Below, piece by piece: positions 7,283 to 12,632 of a DNA stretch of 13,744 nt. Where the stretch lies: positions 15,440-29,183 of the forward strand of contig DDMF01000086.1 of NCBI GenBank assembly GCA_002340515.1, written 5' to 3'. A program made the position numbers and the translations under genes. The notes under the pieces are model-generated. The model saw only the letters and a program-made list of their open reading frames with translations, did not search any database and was not told where the DNA came from. This stretch comes from Rhodobacteraceae bacterium UBA2553. Lineage in GTDB: Bacteria; Pseudomonadota; Alphaproteobacteria; Rhodobacterales; Rhodobacteraceae. Every line of letters begins with the position of its first letter. The stretch's first letter is position 1.

Positions 7283-7312
7283 CGTATAGCGAGAGTGCCA
7301 TAAGCCCGTGAA
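7283..7312 (-). promoter_or_regulatory. Possible promoter of xre
   Basis: On the minus strand TTCACG (7307-7312) and TATACG (7283-7288) are 18 bp apart and about 25 bp upstream of the xre start. The -10 match is good and the -35 match moderate. Confidence 0.4.
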
Positions 7313-7343
7313 TAAGCAATTGATGAGCGATGAACAAAAATGT

Positions 7344-7450
7344 GTAAAATTTTACCGCTAATGGGTGATTTATTTACCATTCAGACGTTACATGACTTGT
7401 AAAACAAGGGGTTCCTTCCGTAAACTACGGTGACATGCGTTAACCTTTAC
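7344..7450. promoter_or_regulatory. Cluster of palindromes and GTAAA half-sites between xre and the LysR-headed gene
   Basis: Three perfect inverted repeats are seen: GTAAAATTTTAC (7344-7355), CTTGT-AAA-ACAAG (7396-7408) and CCGTA-AAC-TACGG (7418-7430). The last two start 22 bp apart, two helical turns. All contain GTAAA, and TTTAC also occurs at 7373-7377 and 7446-7450, giving six copies in about 107 bp counting both strands. This looks like an operator array, perhaps for the adjacent Xre protein. Confidence 0.45.
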
Positions 7451-7452
7451 CC
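7439..7452 (+). promoter_or_regulatory. GTTAACCTTYNCCC motif upstream of the LysR-headed gene
   Basis: GTTAACCTTTACCC lies 50 bp before the start codon. Twelve bases, GCGTTAACCTTT, are identical to the site before dprA. It contains TTAACC, like a CtrA half-site. Confidence 0.45.
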
Positions 7453-7488
7453 ATCAAAATACAACCACACGGTCAAAAGCTCACCCAT

Positions 7489-8361
7489 ATGTCTACCGAC
7501 CAAGCCCCAGCCCTGTTATTTGAGATGATGCGCTCCTTTGCAACGTTGGCGCACACGCTCAACCTGTCGGTGGCGGTGCGCGAGCTGGGCAGCACACGCC
7601 AAACCGTACGACGCCACATCGCGTTGCTTGAAGAATTTAAAGGTGCCCCCCTGTTTGATCTGGAGGATCGACAGTATCGCCTGACCCAAATGGGGCGCGA
7701 CAGCTTGGGCGAGGCCAATACACTGCTCGCCCGCGGCGAAGCATGGCTGCACAATGAAACCAGCCAACGTAGCGGTTTGTTTCGATTGGCGGTTCAGGAC
7801 GGCCCCGTGCCATATTTGCTGCAGCAGCACCCTTTGTCAGAGATCTGGCGCAGCTCGGCGCCACTGATCCGCTGGGGGTTTCACATCTGGGCCAGCGCCG
7901 AAGGGCGCATTGAAAGCGAGGCCTTTGCCCCCCTGCGCCCCTATTTGATGGTCTTTCGCCCCAATGAGGATGGTTGGGTCTGTACCGAAGTGGGCGAACA
8001 ATCGTCTTTTGCCACTTGGTTCGGTTGGAAATGGGAACGTTCGTCAGTTGGGCGCGGGATTGCGGATCTGCCGGGGGGCGAAGGGTTTGCCCGGCTTCTG
8101 ACCGAACCCTTTCGCATGGTGCAAGCCGACCAAGGCGTGCGTCTGGACCATATTTTTACCAAGGTGCGCCGCACCCCCGAGGCAGAGCTGGAATCGATCA
8201 GTTATCACCGTCTGGCCCTAGGTTGCCGCTTCCCCGACGGCAGCTTTGCCCTCGCCACTTTGGTGGACCGCACGCATAAAATCTTGATCGAAGATCTGCC
8301 CGAAGAGCTGCGCACCTCGATGCCAGAGGCAATGATCATGGATATTACGCCACCAAAGTAG
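7489..8361 (+). CDS. Protein with LysR-type DNA-binding head and unrecognised C-terminal domain
   Basis: The 290-residue product opens with a winged helix-turn-helix of LysR type (about 9-75): FATLAHTLNLSVAVRELG, then STRQTVRRHIALLEEFKGAPLF and YRLTQMGRD. The remaining 200 residues do not look like the usual LysR effector-binding domain; they are rich in tryptophan and acidic residues (IWRSSAPLIRWGFHIW, FATWFGWKWERSSVG), and I do not recognise them. It is probably a DNA-binding regulator, but neither ligand nor target is apparent. The start keeps the whole DNA-binding domain; no good ribosome binding site precedes it. It is divergent from xre, and a hairpin overlaps its stop, so the downstream GNAT-like gene may be a separate unit. 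A GTTAACC site lies 50 bp upstream of the start. Confidence 0.8.
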   Translation: MSTDQAPALLFEMMRSFATLAHTLNLSVAVRELGSTRQTVRRHIALLEEFKGAPLFDLEDRQYRLTQMGRDSLGEANTLLARGEAWLHNETSQRSGLFRLAVQDGPVPYLLQQHPLSEIWRSSAPLIRWGFHIWASAEGRIESEAFAPLRPYLMVFRPNEDGWVCTEVGEQSSFATWFGWKWERSSVGRGIADLPGGEGFARLLTEPFRMVQADQGVRLDHIFTKVRRTPEAELESISYHRLALGCRFPDGSFALATLVDRTHKILIEDLPEELRTSMPEAMIMDITPPK

Positions 8362-8381
8362 CGGCTCCCTGCCGCTCTTTT
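8360..8381 (+). terminator. Terminator-like hairpin overlapping the stop of the LysR-headed gene
   Basis: AGCGGC (8360-8365) pairs with GCCGCT (8371-8376) around TCCCT, followed by CTTTT. The stem is short (6 bp) and starts inside the TAG stop codon, so it may be weak. Confidence 0.5.
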
Positions 8382-8413
8382 CCCGGTGCAACACTACCCA
8401 AACAGGCACATTT

Positions 8414-8490
8414 CTATCACTGGTTGTCATTTTCCACGAATCAGGGACGCGTACACACCCTTGGGTTAACCTTCTCCCTATCACTGGTTG
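8414..8490. repeat. 13-bp direct repeats upstream of the GNAT-like gene
   Basis: CTATCACTGGTTG occurs at 8414-8426 and 8478-8490, in direct orientation and 64 bp apart, on either side of the GTTAACC site. The second copy ends 4 nt before the ribosome binding site. Paired binding sites for a regulator, possibly the adjacent LysR-headed protein, are a reasonable guess. Confidence 0.55.
8465..8478 (+). promoter_or_regulatory. GTTAACCTTYNCCC motif upstream of the GNAT-like gene
   Basis: GTTAACCTTCTCCC lies 40 bp before the start codon, the third member of the motif set that includes sites at 1077 and 7439. Confidence 0.45.
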
Positions 8491-8504
8491 CACGGGAGAT
8501 TCTA

Positions 8505-9221
8505 ATGACCATCCATGATACCTTTGCCGGCGCTCAATATGTGTCGGCCATTCTTGATCTGGCAGAACAGCACAACCTCGTGCTGGAAATTGGCTGGGAT
8601 TTTCAACACTATAGCGCGGTTTTGGCCGAACACCGCCCGGAACAGGCCGTCGGCAAACCGTTTGATCCGGCGCTTCACACCATGAACGAAAGCAATGCGT
8701 TCTGGATCCTTGGCTGGACCCGTGAAGGAGAGTTGATTCACACTCAGGCCATGCGGATGTTTGATTTGGGCGGGCTGCGCCTGTCAGATTATCTTGCCCA
8801 TAACTTTCGCGACTTCCCACCAACAGGGTTGGATTTGGACATGGAGCGCTCGACTTACCGGCCCGGCCCCGGAGCTGGGCGCATCGGCGGACAGGTCTTT
8901 TACCATGGTGAGCTTTGGGTGAAACGAGACCCACGGTTTCGTGGGACGGGCTTGCCCGGCGCGCTGGCACGCTTTGCGATGGCCACCTGCGTATTGCGCT
9001 GGTCACCCGATCACATCTTTGGCTTTATGCCCGAAGGCTTGGCCTATCGCGGGCTGATGGAACGTGAAGGCTATATGCATTCCGACCCCGGCGCGCTGAC
9101 GTGGCACATCAAAGGAAAAGACACGCCTTTGCGCGGGTTTATGACCTATATGAGCCACGAGGATCTTAGCTTTATCCTCAAGCTGCCTACATCCGAAACC
9201 CTGCCTGCGCTTGCCGCGTGA
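8505..9221 (+). CDS. GNAT-like protein of unknown function
   Basis: The 238-residue protein looks like a divergent acetyltransferase. RFRGTGLPGALARFAM (144-159) resembles the acetyl-CoA-binding R/Q-x-x-G-x-G loop and following helix. FMPEGLAYRGLMEREGYMH (174-192) resembles the C-terminal GNAT segment, where an alanine/tyrosine helix leads into a G-Y/F turn. The first 130 residues match nothing I know, and no substrate can be named. ATG 8505 is chosen over an in-frame TTG at 8424 because GGGAGA (8494-8499) sits 5 nt before it. It follows the LysR-headed gene by 143 bp, across a terminator-like hairpin, direct repeats and a GTTAACC site, so it probably has its own promoter. Its stop abuts the stop of the convergent RAM gene with no bases between. 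Confidence 0.72.
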   Translation: MTIHDTFAGAQYVSAILDLAEQHNLVLEIGWDFQHYSAVLAEHRPEQAVGKPFDPALHTMNESNAFWILGWTREGELIHTQAMRMFDLGGLRLSDYLAHNFRDFPPTGLDLDMERSTYRPGPGAGRIGGQVFYHGELWVKRDPRFRGTGLPGALARFAMATCVLRWSPDHIFGFMPEGLAYRGLMEREGYMHSDPGALTWHIKGKDTPLRGFMTYMSHEDLSFILKLPTSETLPALAA

Positions 9222-9464
9222 TCAAAAGGCTTTGAAGGTCAGTGTTGTCAAAGACCGTTCAATCCCATCAATGCCAGCCACAAGCTGTTCATTGATGTAT
9301 TTTCCTACGTCCTCACCGTCGGGGATGTAGAGTTTCAGCATCAGGTCAAAATCGCCTGACGTTGAGTAGAGTTCCGAGTGAATTTCGCGCTGCACAATGG
9401 CTTCGGCCACTTGATACGTCGCGCCCGGGCGGCAGCGCAATTGAACAAAGACACAGGTGGACAT
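9222..9464 (-). CDS. Stand-alone RAM domain protein (Lrp/AsnC ligand-binding domain)
   Basis: The 80-residue protein consists only of the alpha/beta ligand-binding and oligomerisation domain of Lrp/AsnC regulators: FVQLRCRPGATYQVAEAIV, then a ELYSTSGDFDLMLKLYIPD stretch with the typical TG(S/D)-D-D turn region, and GIERSLTTLTF at the end. No helix-turn-helix precedes it. Such one-domain proteins form Lrp-like oligomers and can bind amino acids or pair with full-length Lrp proteins (family knowledge). I took the inner ATG at 9464 because AAGGAA lies just upstream of it and the longer reading frame adds 86 residues of low-complexity sequence that fit no domain. It is divergent from hisB, so a role in sensing amino-acid supply is tempting but unproven. 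Confidence 0.88.
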   Translation of the reverse strand: MSTCVFVQLRCRPGATYQVAEAIVQREIHSELYSTSGDFDLMLKLYIPDGEDVGKYINEQLVAGIDGIERSLTTLTFKAF

Positions 9465-9573
9465 AGGCGGGTTCCTTTTTCGGGTCTGTCTTATTCGGCA
9501 AACTGCCACACTCTGTGTCTGAATACCACTGGACGCCTGCCAGAATGCCACAGGCAGACAGGAACTTGAAAAT

Positions 9574-9614
9574 GCCTGCTTTTCTGGCGCACGCCAGCGC
9601 CCTATAAAGCAGGC
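9574..9614 (+). promoter_or_regulatory. Two-tier hairpin in the hisB leader
   Basis: GCCTGCTTT (9574-9582) pairs perfectly with AAAGCAGGC (9606-9614), enclosing a smaller hairpin CTGGC-GCAC-GCCAG (9584-9597). It ends 10 nt before the hisB ribosome binding site AAGGA (9625-9629). There is no run of histidine codons, so classical his attenuation is not supported. A TATAAA at 9603-9608 overlaps the right arm. Confidence 0.5.
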
Positions 9615-9636
9615 CAGACAGCAAAAGGACACGCCG

Positions 9637-10224
9637 ATGCGCAGCGCAAAGGTCACCCGCTCAACCGCGGAAACCAATATCACCGTTGAGATCAATCTTG
9701 ATGGCACAGGCCAGTACGACAATCAAACAGGTGTTGGGTTTTTCGACCACATGCTTGATCAACTGTCGCGCCATTCGTTGATTGATATGACCGTGCGCGC
9801 CAAAGGGGATTATCACATTGATGATCACCACACCGTCGAGGACACCGGCATTGCGATCGGTCAGGCGCTGGCCCAGGCGCTTGGCGACAAGAAAGGCATC
9901 CGTCGTTACGGGGAATGTCACTTGCCGATGGATGACGCACAGGTGCGCGCCGCCCTTGACCTTTCTGCGCGTCCGTTTCTGATCTGGAATGTGGGTTTCA
10001 CCGCGCCCAAAATTGGCAATTTCGACACTGAACTGGTGCGCGAGTTTTTTCAGGCCCTGTCGACCCACGGCGGCATTACGTTGCACATCGACCAGATCCA
10101 CGGGTTCAATGCCCACCATGTGGCCGAGGCTGCCTTTAAAGCGGTTGCACGAGCGTTGCGGATGGCGGTTGAGACGGATGCGCGGATGGCAGACGCCCTG
10201 CCCTCGACCAAAGGTGCGCTTTAA
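9637..10224 (+). CDS. hisB: Imidazoleglycerol-phosphate dehydratase HisB
   Basis: HisB removes water from imidazole-glycerol phosphate to give imidazole-acetol phosphate in histidine synthesis, using a manganese site in a large symmetrical assembly. The 195-residue protein is the monofunctional form without a phosphatase domain. The two halves carry the duplicated metal-binding motifs: FFDHML (35-40) with DDHHTVED (62-69), and IHGFNAHHVAEAAFKA (154-169). The C-terminus keeps the conserved LPSTKGAL ending. ATG 9637 is supported by AAGGA 7 nt upstream and by the RSAKVTRSTAET start typical of alphaproteobacterial HisB. It is the first gene of the his cluster, divergent from the RAM gene. A strong terminator follows, so hisB appears not to be co-transcribed with hisH. 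Confidence 0.98.
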   Translation: MRSAKVTRSTAETNITVEINLDGTGQYDNQTGVGFFDHMLDQLSRHSLIDMTVRAKGDYHIDDHHTVEDTGIAIGQALAQALGDKKGIRRYGECHLPMDDAQVRAALDLSARPFLIWNVGFTAPKIGNFDTELVREFFQALSTHGGITLHIDQIHGFNAHHVAEAAFKAVARALRMAVETDARMADALPSTKGAL

Positions 10225-10254
10225 GCGCAGCGAAATACCAGTCAAAAACAACAC

Positions 10255-10280
10255 AAACCGCGCTCTTGGGCGCGGTTTTT
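10255..10280 (+). terminator. Rho-independent terminator of hisB
   Basis: AAACCGCGC (10255-10263) pairs with GCGCGGTTT (10270-10278) around TCTTGG, ending in five T. It lies 30 nt after the hisB stop. Confidence 0.92.
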
Positions 10281-10291
10281 CATTTGCCATC

Positions 10292-10520
10292 ATGATCGAA
10301 CAGAGACCTTCCTGTGACGATTAGAAAACCACTGGAACGACTGACCCCCAAGCCCTTTATCTTGGGGATATGACCGGATTGACCGGGAACAGGTCAAAGG
10401 GGTCAGCCAAGTCTCCGGCGATGCCTAAGACCGGCAAAATCCGGCCCTAAACGGATGACGCCAAAAGCGATCAGGACGCCGGAAGACAAAATACTGGATC
10501 ACAGAAAAAATGATCGAACA
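10292..10520. repeat. 11-bp direct repeats bracketing about 207 bp
   Basis: ATGATCGAACA occurs at 10292-10302 and 10510-10520. Just inside them are CTGTGA (10312-10317) and its reverse complement TCACAG (10499-10504). The arrangement recalls a small non-coding insertion with target duplication and terminal inverted repeats, but the inverted repeat is short and not at the exact ends. Confidence 0.3.
10341..10406 (+). ncRNA. Possible branched RNA structure (unclassified)
   Basis: Three nested or adjacent stems can be drawn. CTGAC (10341-10345) pairs with GTCAG (10402-10406), CCCCAAG (10346-10352) with CTTGGGG (10361-10367), and TTGACC (10379-10384) with GGTCAA (10392-10397), giving a three-way junction. 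An alternative pairs CTGACCCC with GGGGTCAG over 8 bp and breaks the second stem. This could be a small RNA, a switch or a set of DNA-binding palindromes. It matches no RNA family I know. Confidence 0.3.
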
Positions 10521-10579
10521 CTCGTTACCATCCTGACGCTCACACTGCGTCAACTTTGTGTTAGAGATCATAGGGTCCA

Positions 10580-10611
10580 TGACACTGTCAAGTTGTTTGT
10601 TGACAGTGTCA
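10580..10611. promoter_or_regulatory. Twin palindromic operator at the tetR promoter
   Basis: TGACACTGTCAA (10580-10591) and TTGACAGTGTCA (10600-10611) are perfect reverse complements with an 8-bp spacer. Each arm contains its own palindrome, TGACA-N-TGTCA, centred at 10585 and 10606, 21 bp apart. This is the layout expected for two TetR dimers on one face of the helix. The right arm contains the -35 box TTGACA, so binding should repress tetR itself. Confidence 0.75.
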
Positions 10612-10627
10612 AATTGGCGACTAAGCT
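10600..10627 (+). promoter_or_regulatory. Predicted tetR promoter
   Basis: A perfect -35, TTGACA (10600-10605), is followed after 16 bp by TAAGCT (10622-10627). Transcription would begin near 10634-10635, at or next to the start codon. No strong ribosome binding site precedes the ATG. Confidence 0.45.
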
Positions 10628-10634
10628 AAGTTCA

Positions 10635-11264
10635 ATGAGCGAACAGGATAAAACGAAAAGACCCCATCATCATGGGGACTTACGCAATGCATTGGTCGAT
10701 GCGGGCATTGCATTGCTGACCGAGGGTGGTGCGCAGGCGCTGACCCTGCGCAAATGTGCGGCGCGCGCTGGCGTGTCGCATGCGGCCCCGGCCCATCACT
10801 TTAATGGGCTTGCGGGCTTGAAACACGCCATTGCTTTGGAAGGGTTCCACCAACTTCGAGCACTAATGACAAACTGTGACGGCTGTACCAATCCCGATGC
10901 CCTGACGCGATTGAAATCCATGTGCCTGTGTTACATCGAATTCGCCGTCGCCCACCCGGCGCTCTTTGATGAGATGTTTTCCATCAATGCAAAAGATATA
11001 ATTGAAGGGAACGTCACAGAAGAGCTGCAGGGGATCTATATGAACTTTCGATCCTTTTGCCTGCCCTTTGTGCATGAGGACCTTTCGTTGGAAACCATCG
11101 AACTCCAAGTACGGTCGTTTCTACGCGGCTATACCCACATTGCGGTTTCGGGCCAATTTGGCCCAAAAGGCAAAGATGGGTACCCGCTGGGCCCAGTTGA
11201 TGCGGCCATGGGTATATTGGACCATCTGGCCCTGCCCCCTGCACGATCTCCCGGCAAGACTTGA
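10635..11264 (+). CDS. TetR-family transcriptional regulator
   Basis: The 209-residue protein has the TetR DNA-binding domain at residues 11-62: HHHGDLRNALVDAGIALL, the LTLRKCAARAGVSHAAPAHHF helix-turn-helix and the following helix. The rest is helical, as in the ligand-binding half of the family; the ligand is unknown. Unusual cysteines are C41 in the DNA-binding domain, C81 and C84 (CxxC) and C97 and C99 (CxC). I use ATG 10635, not the 60-residue longer frame from 10455, because the extension would run through the operator and promoter and the domain begins right after 10635. It sits between hisB and hisH with no other gene next to its operator, so autoregulation is likely; other targets must be elsewhere, unless read-through reaches hisH 59 bp downstream. 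Confidence 0.92.
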   Translation: MSEQDKTKRPHHHGDLRNALVDAGIALLTEGGAQALTLRKCAARAGVSHAAPAHHFNGLAGLKHAIALEGFHQLRALMTNCDGCTNPDALTRLKSMCLCYIEFAVAHPALFDEMFSINAKDIIEGNVTEELQGIYMNFRSFCLPFVHEDLSLETIELQVRSFLRGYTHIAVSGQFGPKGKDGYPLGPVDAAMGILDHLALPPARSPGKT

Positions 11265-11323
11265 CGCCCGCAAGGAATTGCGCGAATTCAGGCAGGCAAT
11301 CACCACCACCCGGAGAGACCCTC

Positions 11324-11962
11324 ATGCTGACCGTAATCATCGACTATGACAGCGGAAACCTGCACTCGGCCGAAAAAGCGTTTCAACGCATGGCCGTGGA
11401 AACCGGGGCCGGAGAGGTGATTGTCACCTCATCCCCCGAAGATGTCGCCCGCGCGGACCGTATCGTCCTGCCCGGTGACGGGGCTTTTCCCGCGTGCAAA
11501 CAACAGCTTGATGATCATCGCGGAATTTTTGAAGCGGTGAATGAAGCAGTAATGCAAAAAGGGCGCCCCTTCATGGGGATCTGCGTCGGCATGCAAATGC
11601 TGGCCACCGTCAGCCGCGAATATCAAGACACGGCTGGTTTTGATTGGATCCCCGGTGAGGTCGTGAAAATCACCCCGGACAACCCGACATTCAAAGTGCC
11701 TCACATGGGTTGGAATGACCTGATCATCGACAATCCCCATCCGATTTTTGACGGCATTGAAACCGGCGCGCATGTCTATTTTGTACATTCTTACCATATG
11801 CTTGTGGAAAATTCAGCGCAACGTCTGGCCCATTGTGATTATGCCGGCGACATCACCGCCATTGTCGGGCGCGACAATATCATCGGCACGCAGTTCCACC
11901 CGGAGAAAAGCCAGGCCACGGGGCTGCGCATGATTGGGAACTTCCTGAACTGGAAGCCATAG
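11324..11962 (+). CDS. hisH: Imidazole glycerol phosphate synthase glutaminase subunit HisH
   Basis: HisH hydrolyses glutamine and passes ammonia through HisF, which makes imidazole-glycerol phosphate and AICAR. The 212-residue class I glutamine amidotransferase shows the start IIDYDSGNLHSAEKA, the VLPGDGAFPAC oxyanion strand region, the nucleophile Cys87 in GICVGMQML and the His192/Glu194 pair in FHPEKSQ. All three catalytic residues are present. ATG 11324 is chosen because GGAGAG at 11312-11317 is 6 nt upstream; a longer frame from TTG 11261 would overlap the tetR stop. No terminator is visible between tetR and hisH, so tetR transcripts may continue into hisH. A shared terminator closes the gene downstream. 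Confidence 0.98.
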   Translation: MLTVIIDYDSGNLHSAEKAFQRMAVETGAGEVIVTSSPEDVARADRIVLPGDGAFPACKQQLDDHRGIFEAVNEAVMQKGRPFMGICVGMQMLATVSREYQDTAGFDWIPGEVVKITPDNPTFKVPHMGWNDLIIDNPHPIFDGIETGAHVYFVHSYHMLVENSAQRLAHCDYAGDITAIVGRDNIIGTQFHPEKSQATGLRMIGNFLNWKP

Positions 11963-11992
11963 CGGCAGCATGCACTCCGACAGTTTTGCCAT

Positions 11993-12027
11993 AAAAAAAC
12001 GCCGAGGCCTCCCCGCCCCGGCGTTTT
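11993..12027. terminator. Bidirectional terminator between hisH and the DUF2147 gene
   Basis: AAAACGCCG (11996-12004) pairs with CGGCGTTTT (12019-12027). On the plus strand it ends the hisH transcript with four T; on the minus strand it ends the DUF2147 transcript with seven T (A run 11993-11999). Confidence 0.88.
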
Positions 12028-12074
12028 AACGTGAGTGGCACCATTTGTGGTGGCTGCCAAGGAATGCTTTTGTG

Positions 12075-12461
12075 TTACTTCACACGCTTCCAGGTCTGCT
12101 TTTTGCAAAACAGCGCAACGCATCCGGACACTTTCAAGGTGCTGCCGGACATGGTCATTTTTGAATTGAATTCTTTGCCGGTCGAGGGCTGCCAGATGGT
12201 GCCATTTTTGTAATACCCATCGCCCTGTGCCTGCATGTCCCAGACCAAACGCTTGCCGATATTGGGGGTGGTGATTTCACCGCTTGCATCAAAAGCCTTT
12301 GAAATTACGCCACAAATCTTTTCGCCACCGCATTTTGAGAATGTCACATGCGCATAATGCCCATCGTCCACCTGCGTTTTCCAAACACCCAAAACCGGAT
12401 CCGCCAATGCGGGGGCGGCCATCGCAAATGTCACCGCAACTGCGGCCAAAACTCGTTTCAT
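12075..12461 (-). CDS. Secreted DUF2147-family protein
   Basis: The 128-residue product begins with a signal peptide, MKRVLAAVAVTFAMAAPALA, with an ALA-DP cleavage site after residue 20, so it is probably periplasmic. The mature part has the DUF2147 pattern GVWKT at the start, a FSKCGGEKICGVI stretch, the LVWDM-GDGYYKNGTIWQPSTGK core and SGCVALFCKKQTWKRV at the end. The four cysteines (44, 50, 114, 119) could form two disulfides. The biochemical role of this family is not known. The inner ATG (12461) is chosen because GGGAGAG precedes it and the signal peptide starts there; the upstream ATG at 12479 adds only MLRERK. It runs against the his genes and is divergent from hisA, whose expression it probably does not share. 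Confidence 0.9.
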   Translation of the reverse strand: MKRVLAAVAVTFAMAAPALADPVLGVWKTQVDDGHYAHVTFSKCGGEKICGVISKAFDASGEITTPNIGKRLVWDMQAQGDGYYKNGTIWQPSTGKEFNSKMTMSGSTLKVSGCVALFCKKQTWKRVK

Positions 12462-12632
12462 CTTTCTCTCCCTGAGCATTCTTTTTTTCCATCCTGCCCG
12501 CAGTTTGCCCAGTCTGGCAATATTGACGTGGCGAAAGGGCGCAATTGGCGCACCGTTGCCGAGCCTTGCCCAACAAAGGATGACATGCCAAAAGGGCCGC
12601 AGATCACAGACCGATATTTACAGGAGAGCCCC

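Larger units (their letters stand above)
10225..10634. other. 410-bp intergenic region between hisB and tetR
   Basis: No convincing gene lies here. It holds a 13-bp palindrome around the hisB stop (GCGCTTTAAGCGC, 10216-10228), the hisB terminator, a branched inverted-repeat structure at 10341-10406, a pair of 11-bp direct repeats (10292 and 10510), and the tetR operator and promoter at the right end. The upstream extension of the tetR frame to 10455 would translate across the operator and is not believed. Confidence 0.7.

Noticed and set aside
8218..9006. 262-codon minus-strand open frame across the GNAT-like gene
   Set aside because: It is antisense to a gene with a good ribosome binding site and family motifs, and its protein is arginine/proline/serine rich without a domain.
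9465..9636. Classical histidine attenuator before hisB
   Set aside because: No short leader peptide with a run of histidine codons and no T-tailed hairpin in the leader.
10455..10634. 60-residue N-terminal extension of the TetR protein
   Set aside because: It would translate the operator and promoter, and the TetR domain begins just after 10635.
12036..12059. TGGCA...TGCCA imperfect hairpin after the DUF2147 stop
   Set aside because: It has a four-base bulge and no T run; the bidirectional terminator at 11993-12027 explains termination better.
12348..12632. Upstream extension of the hisA frame by 95 codons
   Set aside because: It crosses the opposing DUF2147 gene; the ribosome binding site and family N-terminus fix the start at 12633.
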